A stretch of 64,000 bases of DNA from Trissonchulus latispiculum (GCA_030248195.1 JASAND010012507.1:1-64000); one strand, 5' to 3'. Shown: positions 11,689-23,485, counted from the first letter of the stretch. Notes: a model not told the origin generated them from the letters alone. Translations and numbers: made by a program.

Positions 11689-13406
11689 GGGGGGGTAGTC
11701 GCTCCTAAGGCGTGAATAATGGCCACAAATAGGATATTTTTAGGGTAACTTTTGCAAAAATTTTCAAAAACGTCCAAATTTTTGGCTTAAACTGTTTATT
11801 CTTGCGAGAAATACACGCTTTTAGTGGTTTTATGGACTTTCTGACTGAATATTGACCTTATTTTTGACTTCATGGTTGGACGTTTTTTGGCATTAGCAAT
11901 GGCTGAAAATGCTATTTTTGGCATAATAGGAAAAAATTTTTCGGGGAAGTTTGGGGAGGGGTCTAAAAAGGTGGCCCCCGCAGATTTCGGCCAAGGGGGG
12001 CCCCAGCCCAAATCCCCGTTACACCTAATTTGGGGAGGGGGGTAGCAAACTCTGGGGGTGGGTATGGAAAATTTGTCATGGGGCTCCCCCCCACTCTACC
12101 ACCCCCACTTTTTTCGCCTAAAGTAAACCCAGGGTTAGGCTCCCCTCCCCCCTCCACCCAGATCCAATGCACATGTGCCCCGAACCCACCCCAGTCCATC
12201 CGTATTATCTGCAAAGCCATTTTCCGGTGAAAAATACTGAAATTCAAGATTTAGTTTCGCAAAGGTCCCTCAGAAATACTTGTGACCAAACGAAATTTAT
12301 ATGTGATCAAACGTCAGCTTTATAATACCGTTAACAGAATTTCAAAATATTAATTTGGGGGGGCTCGTATGAACTTAGCTCCAAGGTACGATTTTTCGAA
12401 AATTTCTTTTAACTCAGCCCGGAACAAACGAAACTTTATCGTGGAACAAACGTGATCAAACGTGACCAAACGAATGACGGTAGTCAATCGTTTGGTCACG
12501 CATTTGGGGGGGCCAAAGTGATGGAGGTCCCCAGTTTCGTTGCTCTACGACCTACCAGCATAGTTTCCCTGGAAATTCAGGTGGGGGGGCAAACTTCGAA
12601 AATTTGGTGGTCGACCCCCGAAATGTGATGGGGAGTACCCGAACCCGATCCCCCCCTCCGCAAAATTCGGACCTCAGAAATTTCAAAAAATGGCCTAAAA
12701 ACGCAAAATTTTCTGTATTGTAACGCTTTGTTTGCCAAAACAAGGCTTGTTTTTATCCTTTTAAGCGTTTTTACACCGTTTTAAACCGATTTTAAGCCAA
12801 AATTTGAGAAAAAATTTTTAAAAAATGACCATTTTTTAGCAAAATTTAGCCAACTTTTTGGCCCCCAAAAAGTGCTGGGGGGGGTTCGGGGGGGGTAACC
12901 AAAAGTGGGGGGAGGGATAGTCAAAAAATATGGGGGGGGGTGAAGTGGGTCGACAAGTTGTGGGGGGATACCCCCCCAACCATAGATGTGTTAGGGGGGG
13001 GTGGGGGGGGGCCCCCCACCAAAATGACAAATTTTGGCGACCCCCCCCGGATTTTCGGATTTTTGCTACCCCCCCAAAAGGGGCCAAAAATGGCATAAAA
13101 TCGAAAATTTAGGGGGGTCCCCCCACCTTCCGTCGGAACCCCCCCCAGATTTTTTGCCCAGCCACACCTATGCCCCCAACCCCGCCCCCCTAGGGAAACT
13201 ATGCCTACCAGTAAGTTGCAGTAGACCAAAATTTTTGATTTTTTTGTTAAAGGTTTAACAAAAAAATATCACCCGTTAACAAAAAAATCCTAGCAACTTT
13301 TTCTCATCAGTTTTGGATAGAGCACACTAAATAACGTATTTAGAACCCAAAACCGCTAACCTAGTGCTCCAACTAAGGCAACTGACCCCGCCGAAGTCTT
13401 AGTGGT
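11689..13406. repeat. G/C-homopolymer-rich repeat cluster, right part
   Basis: This holds inverted copies of the modules at 7826-9840: 11786-12030 against 8640-8960, 12065-12525 against 8090-8545, and 12548-12870 against 9240-9540. The first two are collinear and form one inverted repeat of roughly 800 bp per arm around the 10-kb region. The third is in a different relative order and so is a separate insertion. Short end motifs such as CATAGTTTCCCTGG recur at about 9511, 10497, 12560 and 13190. Confidence 0.7.
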
Positions 13407-13802
13407 CTGGGCTTATTCTAGTGGGGGGGGGGGGTGGGGTCGGGTGGGGGCCCCCATAACCACCCTTCCCCCCCCCCCAAAATCGTCCCCCCCCCAAAAT
13501 CGCCCCTCCCCAAAAAGTGGGCGCCCCTTTTGGTACCAAATTTTGCCCTGAAAAAATCGCTCAGAAGGCCAAATTTTCAAAAATTTTCCGGCTTCGCCGG
13601 AGATTTTTACTCAATTTTTGCCCTTTTCAACACTAAATCTGCTTATTTTTGCGATAAAAATCAACTTTATTGTATATGCCAGAAAAATTGCGCTATTTTC
13701 AGCATATTTTTCGAAAAATTTTCGCCCCCCCCCCCAAAAATTCCTTGCCCCTCGGACTTTTTGGGCCCCCCCCCAAGAAAAAATCCCTAGAATAAGCCCA
13801 GA
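13407..13802. mobile_element. Foldback element of the CTGG...CTAG family
   Basis: Left end CTGGGCTTATTCTAG and right end CTAGAATAAGCCCAG are perfect inverted repeats, followed internally by G and C runs. The design matches the elements at 20579-20963 and 61637-62065. A target duplication is not clear here. Confidence 0.8.
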
Positions 13803-13985
13803 ATGGTACATAATATCTAGTTTTTAAACTAACGTATAACTATTTACTTATTGCCTAATATTATATAATTGTAATTATGTTCATAAATTTGATTAGAGTT
13901 AATTTCACGCGGGTTTTAGTTTTAAATTACGTTAAAACGTCAACAAAAATGTAGATCACAAATAAGCACGTAAGATAATTAAAAT

Positions 13986-14692
13986 TAGGGATGCATTGGG
14001 GCCTGGCCCCGGCCCCAGCCCGGTAGTCAGGCCCCGGTGGTCAGGCCCCGGTAGCGACCGGGGCCAAAAATTAGCAAAATTTTGTAAATTTTTGACCAAA
14101 ATTTTGAATTTTCGAAAGTCAAAAAGTCAAAAAAATTAAGTAAACGCTGACCAGCAGGCGGATCCACGAAGGTAGGATACAAGGCATTAATCATAAAGAA
14201 ATAATGAAAAACGCCTGCCTGCAGTCACTAAGGCCGTAGCCTTAGTCCGAACAGGAGAGAGCCAACGGGCGCTGGGAATGCTCTTACCCAGAGAGAACTA
14301 ATCTCTGGAGCTCCTGCCTGGTTGTCCAAGAAGGACAATCTGTGCTGCAACATAACCAGAGAAGGTTTTATCAAAACCTCTCTGACTGTGCTACGCACAG
14401 AAAGAGGACTGCAGTGGCCAGCGGATTTCCGTAGAGAAACAAACAGCATTTATATACGTCAAGAAAATTATTTCTTTACGAAAGTCAAAAAGTGTTTCAA
14501 TTCGTTTGCGTTCCCGCCGATATGAATGAAAACAACGATAGTAACGTTTGTATATCAAAAATTATATATTGCAAAATTTAAAGTTTCCAGAAAATTTTCG
14601 ATTTGGGCCCCCAATCTAGGCTCCGTCCCCGGCCGGGGCCACGATGAGGTCTCGGCTCCGGCCCCTGTAGTGACGGCCCCGGTGCATCCCTG
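13986..14692. mobile_element. Non-autonomous hAT-type element, TSD ATTAAAAT
   Basis: The left end TAGGGATGCATTGGGGCC and right end GGCCCCGGTGCATCCCTG are inverted repeats, flanked by an exact 8-bp duplication ATTAAAAT at 13978-13985 and 14693-14700. The termini and TSD length fit hAT. No transposase is recognisable in the 707 bp. The 58-bp relic at 1100-1157 has the same ends, and a lone end lies near 20122-20148. Confidence 0.9.
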
Positions 14693-14700
14693 ATTAAAAT

Positions 14701-14937
14701 TAATTAACAAATATATATATGTATATATGCTAGGGATCGACCGGATATTCGGATCCGGATCCTGCCGGATATTGCAGATACGGATCCTGCGGCAAAACCA
14801 TCCGGATCCGGATCTTTTTTGAATTAACGAAACAAAGGAAATTTATTGGTGAAACTAAGAAATAAATGTCAAGATTGCTCTAAATTAATTTCTAGAAGCA
14901 ATTTTGTTGTATTATGGCTTTTACTACTTTTACTTAT

Positions 14938-14973
<36 letters not shown>

Positions 14974-15409
14974 ATATACGCATATATATAAATTATCAAT
15001 AGCAATCAATAATTCGGAACAATATATAGTAAATGTTTCATATAATAAACGAGAACAAATAAATTTTAAAAAATTAATAAATCATAGTCTAATATTTGTG
15101 ATAACAAGCTTTAGAACTATGCATAAACCACTGTTAGAAAAATAAATATAAAAACTTATATATACGTACTATAGTTAAATAACAGCGATGTTTTGCACTA
15201 TTAGTTCATAGTTTAAAAATTTACTAATGCGTCCGACCCTGCGCTGGTCGCACAGATAATTTACTCCATCTGTCCGGACAGAATGTGATAATTGTAAGAA
15301 TTTATTTATGTCTGCGCACATGTATGATTTATCTATCTGTTTGGACATTTGCAGAAGTGTCCAATTTACTCATCTGCCCGTAACATAATATATATATATA
15401 TATATCATA
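14701..15409. other. AT-rich sequence with GGATCCGGAT words
   Basis: About 14733-14812 repeats CCGGAT and GGATCC words after TAGGGATCGACC; a similar word set occurs at 62478-62670. This may be another element's end, but no partner end was found. The rest is AT-rich with a TA tract at about 14937-14985. No gene is seen. Confidence 0.45.
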
Positions 15410-16348
15410 TATAGTCGGGGGGGGGGGTAAAAAAACAACGATTTTCGAAATAAAGTTATTACTCGCTACAGACTGTAGTTGCCAGACGCTTTATATACCA
15501 GCATGTAGGGCTTGGCCTGTACTTTCTATACCACCAGTAAATCAGCATTCGGTTGTACTTCTAGTAGGCTAGCCTCAATATAGACCATCTTTTTCCCCCC
15601 ACAAGTGGGGTAAAAAAGATACACTATTTTGCAATATGAACCCGCAAAAAATTAAGTGTTTTATTTATGATAGGTGGCAAAGTCGCACAAAAGTGTTCAG
15701 GGGTCATCCATTTCAGGTGTAGTCTTTTGCATATCCACACTTGTGAAACTCTCTGGATTGTCCACAGTTCATAATATCACAAAAATATTGTTTGTGACCC
15801 TAATTTTCTTGTTATCCGCATGATTTGCCCCCTGGGAATATTTGCCAGCATTCCTCAACAGGGGCAGGTCATATGGCGCTTTTCGGCAGCGGAAGGTCAA
15901 TTGGGGGGTATAACAGTTCAAATGATTAAACAATTAGTCGTTATTTTTGCTTAAATCAAAAAAACGAAAAAAGTGTGGGGAAAAATAGATGGTCACTATT
16001 TCTCAACCGTGTGACGTAGCGAAAATCCGACTAGCCCACGTTATAGAGCACATCCACAAACCCCTTCATGCACAAAAGAACTCCTGTAACTATTACCAGT
16101 AAGTTGGCATAATCTTAGAAAATTTGAAAAATCCTTAGGTTTTTGTGCAATTTTTGGGTGGCAACTTCGGACCCATGCCACACGAACGCTCAATCGACGG
16201 GTAAGGTAATTTGTATTATGATCTTAAAGTACTAGACTCGAACTTTCATTTGCACTAGATTTTGTATCTCTATCATGTGCCAGTCGAGCAGGGTGAGCCG
16301 TTGTTTTTCCCCCACTTTGGCGGTGATGCTTTTTCCCCCTCTGACTAT
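15410..16348. mobile_element. TATAGTC-ended non-autonomous element, copy 1
   Basis: The left end reads TATAGTCGGGGGG and the right end CCCCCTCTGACTA, an imperfect inverted repeat. The interior shares words with the better-preserved element at 21828-22876 (GTGACGTAGCGAAAA..., TTATAGAGCAC). No protein is seen. Confidence 0.65.
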
Positions 16349-17330
16349 CATAGGGGTCGCGGCAGCGACCCCTATAATATGTGTGAAAAGTGGCTGGAGA
16401 CAGTGTAAAATAAGCTGCGCAGAAGCTGCGCAAAATCCTGCGCAGATCCTGCGCAGATTTCATGCGCAAATTGTAGAGCACCTCGAGTTTAGTATGTCTG
16501 AAGTTTCAGCCCCGTATCACTTACCGTTAAAAAGTTTCGCCCCGGACCGGTTATGGCGGCGATGTTTTTTTTCCGGTTTCTCCTATTTGATGGTTGTATT
16601 GTACATAATGTTCGCCGCTTTCACGTGATCTGCAGCGGTGGGCCAACCTAAAGGGCTATGGGGTCTAGTAGTACCCTCTAAAGAATTTAAGAATCCCAAC
16701 TTTTTTTGCGCCGCAGCTGTGCCACAGCGCCGCAGTGGCGCCGCAAAGTCGGCTCATAGCGAAAAGTGACCATTTTTGTGGTCGTCGCTCAGGTCGAACG
16801 TTACGAGCTGGAGCTGATTTCTTTTCATATTCAGAAATTACATATATTGAACTAACTAACGGTCCAGGTTGCGTTTCTCTAGTCCGGTCAAGTCGGAAAC
16901 CGCTTCCTGGAGGTCCATAGTAGGCTCTACCTGGCCTCTTAAAACTTTGTCTATAGGGTTTTTTGGTGTGCCCAGCTCATTCCCGGTATCCGTTTTGCCG
17001 TCCGACGTGTCTATATTGCTGGGCTGGTTCTACTTTGCCGTCTGGAGGGTTAAGTCGGAAACCGCTTCCTGGAGGTCCATAGTAATTAGTAGGCTCTACC
17101 TGGCCTCTCAAAACTTTGTCTGTAGGGGTTTTCTGGTGTGCCCAGCTCATTCCCGGTATTTGTTTTGACGTCCGACGTGCCTATTTTGCTGGGCTGGTTC
17201 TACTTTGCCGTTTGAAGGGTCAGTCGGGTGGGAGGGTCAAATGGTCGAAAATAAAGTTTCTCAAAAGTGGTCAAATTTGGTATCAAGTGAATGCCCTAAG
17301 TGAGCTGAGCAACTTTTATCATAGAACTGC
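16349..17330 (+). repeat. Dispersed repeat with 163-bp tandem units, left copy
   Basis: It starts near GTGTGAAAAGTGGCTGGAGA, continues with TGCGCA-rich sequence, a GCGCCGCAG segment, then about two units of a tandem repeat of about 162-163 bp that begin AAGTCGGAAACCGCTTCC (16890 and 17052), and ends near GAGCTGAGCAAC at 17301-17312. A direct copy lies at 62688-64000 with more tandem units, and a diverged fragment is at about 24541-24720. No coding function is supported. Confidence 0.8.
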
Positions 17331-17775
17331 GCACCCAAAGTGGCTGTAGAGTGCTGTGGTGGGGTGGGGTGGGGACTTATTCGATTTTGGGTCAAAAGTA
17401 AAATTTTTCAAAAGTAATCAAATTTGGGATCAAATGAAAGCACTAAGTGAGCTGAGCAACTTTTGACATGGAACCATCCACCAATAGTTGCTGTGCCAAA
17501 TAACGTCACGTGCCTATGAAACTTTTGTCTTACTTCTTCAACCGGAATTTAAAAAATATATATATATATATATAAGTATTTATATTTATTATTTATTTAA
17601 AGGATATTTAAAGGATTGTATTATATACGACACAGCCAACACACACATATTATCCTCTTTTGTGCGGAGCATTTTTGTTACTTGTATATATATATATATA
17701 TAACACCTGTCGTTTAAAATGCATATTCAAGATTTATATGTATTTATTTATGCATTTATATATATTTTGTAGAAG
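17331..17775. other. Sequence upstream of the PSMD13 exon
   Basis: A degraded repeat of the GGTCAAAAGTA type lies at 17380-17470, with TA tracts at 17557-17575 and 17685-17702. Directly before the ATG, TATATATTTTGTAG at about 17759-17772 could be a splice acceptor, so the exon may be preceded by a 5' UTR exon outside my recognition. Confidence 0.5.
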
Positions 17776-17904
17776 ATGGTTAATGTGGAACAGTATTTGG
17801 ACTTACAGAAACAGAAATCCTCTGCGGAAACTGGTGAATATTATCGGCAGTTAGAGGAACTGTATTGCAAAAAGCTGTGGTATGAGTTGACTGAACTCCT
17901 TCTG
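17776..17904 (+). CDS. PSMD13: PSMD13 (Rpn9) first coding exon, rest absent
   Basis: The exon encodes 43 residues starting MVNVEQYLDLQ and including LEELYCKKLWYELT. This closely matches the start of the 26S proteasome non-ATPase subunit 13 (human has LEELYTKKLWHQLT). PSMD13/Rpn9 is a PCI-domain subunit of the 19S lid that helps hold the Rpn11-containing lid together. A possible acceptor (TTTTGTAG) precedes it and a donor GTGAGC follows; the exon ends in phase 0. I find none of the remaining exons (about 330 residues) downstream in this window. The next coding exon on this strand is VPS28 exon 2, also phase 0, at 20199. This is either an orphan left by rearrangement or the first exon of a chimeric transcript. 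Confidence 0.82.
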
Positions 17905-18239
17905 GTGAGCTAAAGCTAGTATATATGTGTATTTTAGATATACGATTTGAAATATGTAAGATATGTGAGATATTGAGATTGGGGACTAAAAATTCTGGGG
18001 AGGATATTGTCCAATTCACAATGTTTTAATATACATTCGATAGGCAGGCATATATTACCTATGTAGCGGCGTGATAGCTTTTTTCACAGGCTACCAACTG
18101 TAGATCGGTTTGGTTTGTTTTATTTTCGAACTATGTATTGAGGGGAATTTTTTAATTTCGCTCTGTATGTTTCAGTTCAGGAGATGGGTCCCAACTTTGC
18201 ATTTTTCACCTGTTTTGACGAAAAGTTTCTAATCCCACA

Positions 18240-18616
18240 TTCACTAGAAATGGCTTAAAAGCACTTATTTTTGTGTTTTTATTGTGTTTTCGCAGTTTTT
18301 TCAAAAACACAAAATTTAAAAAACACACTTACTAGCACACTCAATTTTTCACCTAAAGAAGCGGATTTTTATTCATTTTTTAGCATAATTTTATCTTTCC
18401 TTTATATATTCCTTATGTTTGTTGTCTTAGCATAGATTGTTGAGCATAGTCGGTGAAGACTTCATTATTCTAAGCAACACTGCCATTAGGGACATATTCA
18501 ATGAAATCACTTTTCAAAATTTCTGTAAATGGCAGTAACAAAATTTTCGCAAATTTTAAAAAAAATTTTGAACGTCTAGGGGGTTTCGCACCCCAGACCC
18601 CCGCTATAGCGCTAAA

Positions 18617-18651
<35 letters not shown>

Positions 18652-19250
18652 CAGGAATCTTCGCTAGGCATAGATTGGAGGGACCATCGGGATGATCCCT
18701 GCCTCCCGCAGGAAACAAATGACCAGGTATGTGCTGCTGGATAGGCAGTCCAGGCAGAGTTGGCGATGGTGGGCCAGGGCCGGGCAGGTTAGGATTAAGT
18801 GGGACACGTCATCTAAGCTGAGCTAGAAGGACCCGTTCCCTCCTGGATAGTCCACGTTCCTATTCCCTGGGGACTGGCCGAGTTGCCGGGTTGGATTGGA
18901 GGCAGCGTTTTTTTTTCAAAATCGGGTTTCATCAAATTTTCGTCATTTTTATTTTCTGAGCGTCATTTTTATTTGTCTAACGTCAAAAATAAAGTTTTGC
19001 AGAAATGCAGTTTTGTTTTGATTTTAGGCTATATTCGTAATTTTGGTTGAATTTTTACCTTGTTGGCGTGTGTTGCTTCATAGTTCGCATTGTGCCGCGA
19101 ACTTATATTCTAACTTACGTACTCATATACTACAAATATCTGGTGTCTATGTACCTATATATGTATCATGTCTTAGAGCATTAAACGTGGGGGGTCTGGG
19201 GGGCCGTGCCCCCCAGAAGTTGAAGAAATTTTTTGCTTTTTAGATGAAAT
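18240..19250 (+). repeat. Dispersed repeat with A/C-rich and hairpin modules
   Basis: The block 18240-18620 (AACACACTT-type tract, then CTTCATTATTCTAAGCAAC and ATTAGGGAC) is a diverged relative of 23690-24110 in the same orientation. Hairpin modules with G runs facing C runs lie at about 18575-18602 and 19187-19215. A (TC)n tract occupies 18621-18648. No gene is seen. Confidence 0.65.
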
Positions 19251-19615
19251 CGTCCGTTAAATCTTTCTTTTCATTTTGCAGAAATAAGAAAATTTTTAAA
19301 AGATTACCCTTTTTGAAGGGAAAAATAAGAATTTTTTGCTAAACTCGCACGACATTTTAAGCCTTTTCTATCCAAAAATCTGGTAAAAACGTTGGAAATA
19401 TACGTATATATATATACGAAATTTTGTTGACATGCCTTTTTCTGTTTTTTCTGTTTGCTTTTACTTATCTTCAAATCGCAACGACAGGGCTTCCCTCCAG
19501 ATCCATCCCTAGTAGTTATAACATTTATGCAATAAACGTTTTAAACATCCTATCCTGGTACATACGCACGTATATTAGCTCTCATTCCATTCTATCTGAG
19601 ATAATCCGAAGAGAA

Positions 19616-19711
19616 AGTTTTTAAAGAAAATATTCAGCGAAATTGGTATGAGAACCTTGCATCAAAAATGCAATTGAAGTATGTAGCATAAAGACTCGTA
19701 GCCTGTGGCTT

Positions 19712-19756
<45 letters not shown>

Positions 19757-20052
19757 GATAAATATACTGATTGACTGTTCAAACATCGTCGAAGCTTAAC
19801 ATCAGTAAGACTATATATATATATATATATATATATAGAGGGGGGGTTTGGGGGCGGCAGCCCCCAAAATTTTCAGAATTTTTTGAAAAATCGCTGTTAA
19901 AACGTAATAGAAACTTTGCATTCTTGTTAAATTTGAGTGCTACTTCCACATTTTGGCTTGGTCATTCTGTCGTCATTTTTATTTTGGCGTCGTCAAAACT
20001 ATTGTTCATTTCTGCAAACGACGCTATTTTTGACCAAAAAAAAACCTAGGCA
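19616..20052 (+). repeat. Dispersed repeat abutting the palindrome boundary
   Basis: It shares order and sequence with 55090-55495 (same orientation) and with 23080-23485 (opposite orientation): AAAATATTCAGCGAAA, a TA tract, GGGGGCGGCAG, then GTTCATTTCTGCAAACGACG. It ends at AAAAACCTAG. The inverted-duplication homology begins immediately after it at about 20053, so the left breakpoint lies at the edge of this element. Confidence 0.75.
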
Positions 20053-20578
20053 TAATATATGTGTTTGTAGCAGATTTTCGTGACCTGTTAAAATTTTAAA
20101 ATTTGAGATACTTACCGCCTTTAAGGCCCCGCCCCGATGCATCTCTAGGAAGAAGTATATAGTTACTTCTTATGGTATATATATAATGATTGTTCTAGGA
20201 AGTACGATTGTCGACAAATTCTAGAGAACGTGAAAGGTAATTATTTACGTTATTTTACGTTGTGATTAAATGTTTGATTCTAAAGGTATATATATATAAT
20301 TAATTATATACGTTATTATAGGTTTTGACTAAATTTTTGATTCTACGACTACGTCGTGCTGCTGTTTATTCCCTCTAGTCATTTATCACATATTCAAGTC
20401 TTCTAGTTTAGGATGCCATTTTAGAGGTGAGCTCCCTAGCCCAACAAGCCCCCATTAAAATTAATTTAAACAAGCCAGTGCTGCCGTGTCTTTCTGAATA
20501 TACATAATTATACAGGCGCGTGGCGTCAGATAGTCATTTGGAAATATTCCTAGTACTTATAGAAGTCGGGGAAAAAAC

Positions 20579-20963
20579 CTGGCATTTTTAGTGGGGGGGG
20601 GGGTTGGCCCCCCCCCCTTTCGGCTCCCCCTCCACTTTTCCGGAGCCCCCCCCCCCCCACCCTTCCGCAAGCCCCCACCCACTATTTTGGGGGTCGCCCA
20701 AAAGTGTCAAAAACTTAGGTTTTTGAGGTCAAATTTTCAAAAATTTTCTCCATAGTTAGCTAATTTATGGACTGATAAGCTCATTTTAAGCTGAAAAACA
20801 GCGATTTTTTGCGTTTTTTAGCTTAAAAATGCTAATTTTTCGCCAAAAATTTCGGTATATTTTAGATTGGCCCGCCCCCCCCCCCCCACTTTTCGGGAAG
20901 CCCCCCACTTCCCCCCTCCTAAGGGGGGGGGCGAAGCCCTTTCAAAACCCTAAAAAATGCCAG
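20579..20963. mobile_element. Foldback element of the CTGG...CTAG family, TSD AAAAC
   Basis: Ends CTGGCATTTTTAG and CTAAAAAATGCCAG are inverted repeats, flanked by AAAAC at 20574-20578 and 20964-20968. Inside the ends lie long G and C runs. The element lies in VPS28 intron 2 (numbered as in the intact gene). The right-arm counterpart is at 57611-57996. Confidence 0.88.
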
Positions 20964-20968
20964 AAAAC

Positions 20969-21827
20969 TAACCCGCAAGTGGTGGGGAAAAAACCAACCC
21001 CTCGTTTGGGTGATGGGGATGAACTAGCGGGCTCAAATTTTGCATGCAAGTTGGTAGGGCCCATCCCCTTACCACACCAAAGTTGATCAAAACGGACCAC
21101 TTTTGAACATTTTTCTGACATTTTGAAAGTTTTTGGCATTTTCGACCCTCCCCCAAATTCAAGATTTGCCTATTTGTGAAGGCCTGTAGAAACTTTTCCA
21201 TAGTGGTTAGATAATAGCTTTTGATTGTTTCTATGATAACAACATGTGCTCTTTCCAAAAATGTCGGTCTCGTCTTCCTGCGACGCTTGGCTAGCCGCCA
21301 GCAGAATTTTATGAAATTGGAAAATAAAACCAAGGGGTGTGAAAAATCAATTTTTGCTTTTGCTGCCAAACTCCCAAAATGGTTCTTAGTTGCTCAAAAG
21401 TGGTCCACATAGCAAGTTTAATGCGTTCTTGTGGGTGAACAGCTCAAAATTGCATTTGGATCTGACAATTTTGTCCGGCTAGCCGGTAAAAACCTGATTT
21501 CGGCGGATCGGCTGTTTGGCTCAGTTCAAGTTGACAAAAAGTTGTCTGGGACAAAGAAATATGCGAAAAAGCACTGATTCCACATTTATTTTAATTTATT
21601 TCATCGAATTTCAAAGGATTTCCAAATTTTGATATTCGATTTTTCTCACTTATTATAAAGAATATCGCAAAAATAACTGCTGATATGAAGTCAGCAACGC
21701 CGATTTTACTTGTTGCATGCATAAAATCGCTAATATTAGTTACCGTGGCGGAATATTGGGGTTGGTTTCCCATCGATTGATTTTTCTCCCGCCATTGGTT
21801 TTTTACCCCTGCTAATTAACCGTTAAT
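20969..21827. other. VPS28 intron, no recognised element
   Basis: Intronic sequence shared with the right arm (about 56750-57605). No exon or repeat ends are recognised. Confidence 0.5.
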
Positions 21828-22876
21828 TATAGTCAGGGGGGGGGTACATGAATAGAGAGCAAACCTCCAATTTTTCTCCGTTAGGATTTGGATCGGTTTG
21901 AGTATACTGTTATGTACCGTGGGCAAATACCTATTCAATCGACAATCGTATATTCAAACTTCTCTTATACCTCTCTCAGCTTTGGCGATAACAGGATTTG
22001 TCCATGTTTTTTACCCGCAAATCGGGGAAAAAAACATATCAATTTCTACCAACCAACCATTTAGGGTGCTTTAAAAGCGTTGTTTCAGCTGTTTTCAGCG
22101 TGCAAAACTACCTAGGAACCTTTCTAACCTTAAAAACCGACTTTTTGGTCAAAATGTCAAATCCGCCGTACCTAACCAGTTTGGGCATGAAACCTGCTGG
22201 GAACTGGCCATAATATGCAGAATATCGCTAGAAATAAGGTAGTTGTGTTAAAAATAGGAATATATATCCCATCATTTTTTAAGTTTTTTGAAAATTTTCA
22301 TTTTACCTTTGAAACTTATGAAACCTGGCACATGTTGATGCTGCGAATCAAAATTTTTTCGAGCTAGAAGTTTCAAAAATGCTCAAAGTTGGCATATTTT
22401 TAAGGGTTTTTAATGGTTTAAAGCATTCTGCTTCATATAGAAGCATTGGTTACGCCTTCTGAAGCATACGCAAAAATTTGGTCACCATGTTTGTCCCCGC
22501 TCTAGTGGACCCCATGTGGGGGGAAAACATGGTCAAATTTTACTGGGTTGACGTAGCGGAAAACCACTATTGCCATGTGATAGAGCAACTCGAATTATGC
22601 CCGCATGCAAATTTGCATAGCAGCCAAAGTTTGATAGTTGGTTAGATATATACTTGCAAACTTTCGAAAATCGTTAGCATTTTGGCCCATTTTGGGGGGT
22701 CAAGTTTGGTCAAGTACTGTGCTTACAGATTCGAACTCAGGAACCAATCTGGTACTGTAGGGTATACTTCTAAACTGCTCTTTCTAATGGGCTATACTAG
22801 GCAGCTGCCTGCTATGGTTGGGGAGTAGGCGACCATGTTTTCCACCCTCTTTTCCGGCATGTTCCCCCTGACTATA
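21828..22876. mobile_element. TATAGTC-ended element, copy 2, in VPS28 intron
   Basis: TATAGTCAGGGGGG at the left and CCCCCTGACTATA at the right form terminal inverted repeats bounding 1049 bp. TA dinucleotides flank the GTCAGG core at both ends, which would suit a TA target, but the duplication is not proven. The interior shares text with 15410-16348. The right-arm counterpart is at 55697-56747. Confidence 0.8.
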
Positions 22877-23079
22877 CTGATTAACGACAGGACCTAGAGA
22901 GGCGATTTATATATATACCAAAATGACCGTCTAGTCAGGGCTTGATAAGAAAATAATTTATAGCCGGATTGCTCCACTGGGTAGTTCTGCAGAGTCAAAA
23001 AGTGACTACCTTGGTTTTTCTCCGACCTCTACATACATTATGAAACGTACTAAGTATAAATCGTTCGTTGATCCCATAT

Positions 23080-23485
23080 TACTAGGTTTTTTTTGGTCAA
23101 AAATAGCGTCGTTTGCAGAAATGAACAATAGTTTTGACGACGCCAAAATAAAAATGACGAAAGAATGATGAAGCCAAAATGTGGAAATAGCACTCAAATT
23201 TAAAAAACGAATGGCAAAGTTTCTATTTTTAACAGTGATTTTTTCAAAAATATTTCTCGGATTTTGGGGACTGCCCCCAAACCCCGACTTTATATATTTT
23301 TAATTGTCTTTGTGATTTATGTCAAGCTTCGACGATGTCAATAATAAAGACTAATAGTCAATCAGTATAAAATACAAAGCCATAGGGATTACGAGAATTC
23401 ATGCTGCAGCCTTCAATTGCATTTTTTTGATGCATGTACTCGTATATTCCATTTTCGCTGAATATTTTCTTGTTATCGTACTTCC
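23080..23485 (-). repeat. Dispersed repeat in VPS28 intron
   Basis: Inverted relative of 19616-20052. It contains AACAATAGTTTTGACGACG and a G/C hairpin (GGGACTGCCCCC). The counterpart on the other arm is about 55090-55495. Confidence 0.7.

Noticed and set aside
17776..17904. Reading this exon as the native VPS28 first exon
   Set aside because: Its sequence matches PSMD13/Rpn9, and the true VPS28 first exon (MNSAALYE) is found at 58757-58780 with correct phase and donor.
22700..22760. tRNA-like T-arm (GATTCGAACTC) in the VPS28 intron
   Set aside because: The flanking bases do not form a T stem, acceptor stem or anticodon arm; the same holds for its mirror at 55820-55850.
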